This document shows positions 61,909 through 64,000 of a stretch of DNA of 64,000 bases, piece by piece (the first letter of the stretch is position 1; each line of letters begins with the position of its first letter). The translations under genes were made by a program, and so were the position numbers. This DNA is from an uncultured Flavobacteriaceae bacterium (GTDB taxonomy: Bacteria > Bacteroidota > Bacteroidia > Flavobacteriales > Flavobacteriaceae), in the NCBI GenBank assembly GCA_943789365.1, contig CALSTV010000001.1, positions 62,001-126,000 of the forward strand. The letters are read 5' to 3'. Under the pieces are notes generated by a model. It did not search any database, was not told where the DNA came from, and was given only the letters and a program-made list of their open reading frames with translations.

Positions 61909-62679
61909 TTACAAATTAGTTTCGCCCAAATATGCTTGTCGAACTTTCTTAAATAAATTAGAACTATACACAAAATCCACAACCGATTCATTATCAGTTT
62001 TAAAGATATCTTTACTCGATCCTTCCCACGCCTTTATACCGTTTCTCAAAAAAATAATTTTTTCTCCAATTTCCATTACAGAATTCATATCATGGGTATT
62101 TATAACCGTGGTAATTTGATATTCATCCGTAATTTCTTGAATGAGATTGTCGATTACAATAGCCGTTTTAGGGTCCAATCCAGAATTGGGTTCATCGCAA
62201 AAAAGATATTTTGGATTCATAACAATCGCTCTCGCAATCGCTACACGTTTTTGCATCCCTCCAGACAATTCTGCTGGATATTTAGTATTTGCATCAAATA
62301 ATTTCACCCTTTTTATCACGGCATTTACCCTATCCAACATCTCAGATTTAGTTTGCTGTGTAAACATTTTTAAAGGAAACATAATATTCTCTTCAACTGT
62401 CAATGAGTCAAATAAGGCACTTCCTTGAAAGACCATTCCAATGTCTTGACGCAACTGTCTTTTCTCATCTTCATCTAAACTACTGCTATCACTACCGTCG
62501 AATGAGATAGTACCCGAATCCGGTGTATGCAAGCCTAATAAACTCTTTAAAAACACAGTCTTCCCCGATCCACTTTGCCCTATGATTAAACTCGTTTTAC
62601 CACGTTCAAAATTTGCATCAATTCCTTTTAAAACAGGAGACTCACCAAAACTCTTAACAAGATTCTTTACTTCTATCAT
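61909..62679 (-). CDS. Phospholipid ABC transporter ATP-binding protein, MlaF-like
   Basis: 256 residues. Walker A GQSGSGKTVFLKSLLG, Q-loop GMVFQGSALFDSLTV, signature LSGGMQKRVAIARAI, Walker B YLFCDEPNSGLDP. The Gln-Gly-Ser-Ala-Leu-Phe run and the signature are typical of MlaF/Ttg2A. It starts directly after the permease gene stop (62680), so the two form a MlaEF-type pair for lipid transport between membranes. A substrate-binding MlaD partner is not in the window. Confidence 0.92.
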   Translation of the reverse strand: MIEVKNLVKSFGESPVLKGIDANFERGKTSLIIGQSGSGKTVFLKSLLGLHTPDSGTISFDGSDSSSLDEDEKRQLRQDIGMVFQGSALFDSLTVEENIMFPLKMFTQQTKSEMLDRVNAVIKRVKLFDANTKYPAELSGGMQKRVAIARAIVMNPKYLFCDEPNSGLDPKTAIVIDNLIQEITDEYQITTVINTHDMNSVMEIGEKIIFLRNGIKAWEGSSKDIFKTDNESVVDFVYSSNLFKKVRQAYLGETNL

Positions 62680-63420
62680 TTATCCTAATAGCATTTGAGT
62701 TAAAAAATAATTGAGCAAAATAACAATAACACTTGTCCACACCACAGCTTGTGTGCTTGCTCTACCAACTTCTAAAGCGCCTCCTTTTACATAATAGCCA
62801 TGATAAGAGGGCACTGTTGCTATTACAAACGCAAACACAACAGATTTTATCAATGCATAACGAATTAAAAATGGATTAAAATCTAGTTGAATTCCAGCTA
62901 TATAATCAACTGAATGAAACAACTCCGTTAAGGATCCTGCTGCCCAGCCTCCAAAAATCCCTAAAAACATTGCAAGTATTACTAATAACGGATAAAAAAA
63001 GACAGCGGCAATAACTTTTGGTAAGACCAAATAATTCAAGGAATTGATTCCCATAACTTCCAAAGCATCTATTTGCTCAGTAACACGCATTGTCCCAATA
63101 CTAGAAGTTATAAATGACCCCACCTTACCAGCTAAGATGACAGAGGCAAAAGTAGGTGCAAATTCTAATATCATAGAGCGTTTTGTTGCAAACCCTATTA
63201 AATACTTAGGAATCATAGGATTATCTACATTCAATGCCGTTTGAATTGCGACAACACCACCAACGAAAAATGCGATAAAAGCAACTATACCAACCGATTT
63301 CAAACCTAAATCTTCCACTTCACGAAATAAAGCGTCTCTAAAGACCGCTTTTTTTTGTGGACTTCTAAAAACCTGTTTCAGCATTATAAAATACTTGCCT
63401 ACATGTTCTATATAACTCAT
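62680..63420 (-). CDS. Phospholipid ABC transporter permease, MlaE-like
   Basis: 246 residues with about five transmembrane segments. The MlaE domain shows VGIVAFIAFFVGGVVAIQTA, FAPTFASVILAGKVGSFITS, the cytoplasmic EQIDALEVMGINSLNYLVLP loop that contacts the ATPase, and VIATVPSYHGYYVKGGALEV. The ATG is at 63420. Upstream is a 147-base gap to the E2 gene. Confidence 0.93.
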   Translation of the reverse strand: MSYIEHVGKYFIMLKQVFRSPQKKAVFRDALFREVEDLGLKSVGIVAFIAFFVGGVVAIQTALNVDNPMIPKYLIGFATKRSMILEFAPTFASVILAGKVGSFITSSIGTMRVTEQIDALEVMGINSLNYLVLPKVIAAVFFYPLLVILAMFLGIFGGWAAGSLTELFHSVDYIAGIQLDFNPFLIRYALIKSVVFAFVIATVPSYHGYYVKGGALEVGRASTQAVVWTSVIVILLNYFLTQMLLG

Positions 63421-63567
63421 GCCTATTGCTTTTTGCTAATGTATTAAAATAATGTGGAAATGAATCCCCTAAATTCATCGTTGTAAAAAATTTACATTTT
63501 ATTTAGGATGATTAATTGAAGGTTTTAGTGAACAATACCTGTTTACAAGTCCAATGTCGTTACTTTG

Positions 63568-64000
63568 CTAAAATCCAGCTTCTGGATTCCAAGCTTCGAG
63601 ATAATCTTTTACATACTTGATAAACAAACCTCCCAAAGCACCATTAATTACACGGTGGTCATAAGAGTGCGATAAAAACATCTTGTGACGAATTCCTATG
63701 GTATCTCCTTCAGCAGTTTCTATGACAGCAGGCACTTTACGAATGGCACCAAGTGCTAAAATCGCAGCTTCTGGTTGATTGATAATGGGGGTTCCAAACA
63801 AACTTCCAAAGCCACCAACATTCGTAACAGTATACGTTCCTCCCTGAACTTCATCAGGTTTCAATTGGTTTAGTTTAGCCCTACCTGCCATATCATTCAC
63901 CACTTTTGCCATCCCTATTAAATTTAGCTCATCGGCATTTCTTATCACCGGAACAATCAAGTTTCCATCTCCTAAGGCAGCAGCCATTCCTAAATTGATT
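63568..64000 (-). CDS. 2-oxo acid dehydrogenase E2 (dihydrolipoyl acyltransferase), C-terminal part
   Basis: The 3' part of a gene that runs off the right edge; the frame is open to 64000 (INLG precedes MAAALGDGNLIVPVI). It shows the E2 catalytic domain end: GGTYTVTNVGGFGSLFGTPI, ILALGAIRKVPAV, and HSYDHRVINGALGGLF with the catalytic His, then DYLEAWNPEAGF. The usual HxxxDG motif reads HRVING; Asn here is, as I recall, common in Bacteroidetes E2. Whether it belongs to the pyruvate, 2-oxoglutarate or branched-chain complex cannot be decided from this piece. Confidence 0.92.
   Translation of the reverse strand, partial: INLGMAAALGDGNLIVPVIRNADELNLIGMAKVVNDMAGRAKLNQLKPDEVQGGTYTVTNVGGFGSLFGTPIINQPEAAILALGAIRKVPAVIETAEGDTIGIRHKMFLSHSYDHRVINGALGGLFIKYVKDYLEAWNPEAGF

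Overview
The window looks like chromosomal DNA of a marine-type Flavobacteriaceae (Bacteroidetes). Supporting signs are strong AT richness, promoters of the Bacteroidetes form TTG-N19-TAnnTTTG, almost no Shine-Dalgarno sites, an lpxC-fabZ fusion, a bacillithiol gene (bshA), and porX, the regulator of the type IX secretion system. I cannot name the genus from the sequence alone.

Layout. 1-29.6 kb is mostly housekeeping: recQ, then kdsD-tatC-lptB and a sodium symporter; fabH and nadC separated by a GC-rich tandem repeat; rlmH; a topB-methyltransferase-glycosyltransferase run; a TlpA-like thioredoxin whose 5' end is broken in a poly-A tract; a Nudix hydrolase, an acyltransferase, oxyR, kdsB with a HAD phosphatase, aqpZ, a cluster of very small proteins, a DEAD-box helicase next to a cold-shock gene, a peptide-binding lipoprotein, mtaB and a lytic transglycosylase.

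29.6-43.7 kb, all on the minus strand, is the accessory centre: an RHS-type polymorphic toxin locus. A canonical promoter (43720-43749) precedes a large RHS gene split by one in-frame TAA and one frameshift. Its toxin tip resembles the type 23 polymorphic toxin domain (Ntox23). Behind it lie an immunity-like lipoprotein gene and six cassettes, each consisting of a 53-67 residue orphan copy of the toxin's C-terminal end followed by its own immunity-like gene. In the intact cassettes the toxin stop and the immunity start overlap by 7 or 13 bases. Two cassettes carry an immunity protein of identical sequence, one carries an unrelated immunity protein, and one is decayed. A second large SpvB/RHS-like secreted protein closes the unit. 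The layout suggests a store of toxin-end plus immunity modules that can be exchanged into the main gene.

44-51.4 kb is the lipid A block (HD hydrolase, lpxD, lpxC-fabZ, lpxA, efp, an lpxD-like paralogue) plus bshA. 51.5-60.4 kb holds porX, tsaE, alanine dehydrogenase, galM, a DMT exporter, selO, a DUF423 protein and a methyltransferase split by a likely homopolymer frameshift. 60.4-61.9 kb contains a palindromic element, three 184-bp repeats that each copy the 3' end of tRNA-Lys plus its terminator, and a Lys-Tyr-Lys tRNA operon with a perfect promoter. The window ends with an MlaFE-type lipid transporter and the 3' end of a 2-oxo acid dehydrogenase E2 gene.

Envelope functions recur throughout: Kdo supply (kdsD, kdsB), lipid A (lpx genes), LPS transport (lptB), phospholipid traffic (mlaFE), Tat export and type IX regulation. 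All identifications are from reading the sequence; no database search was run.
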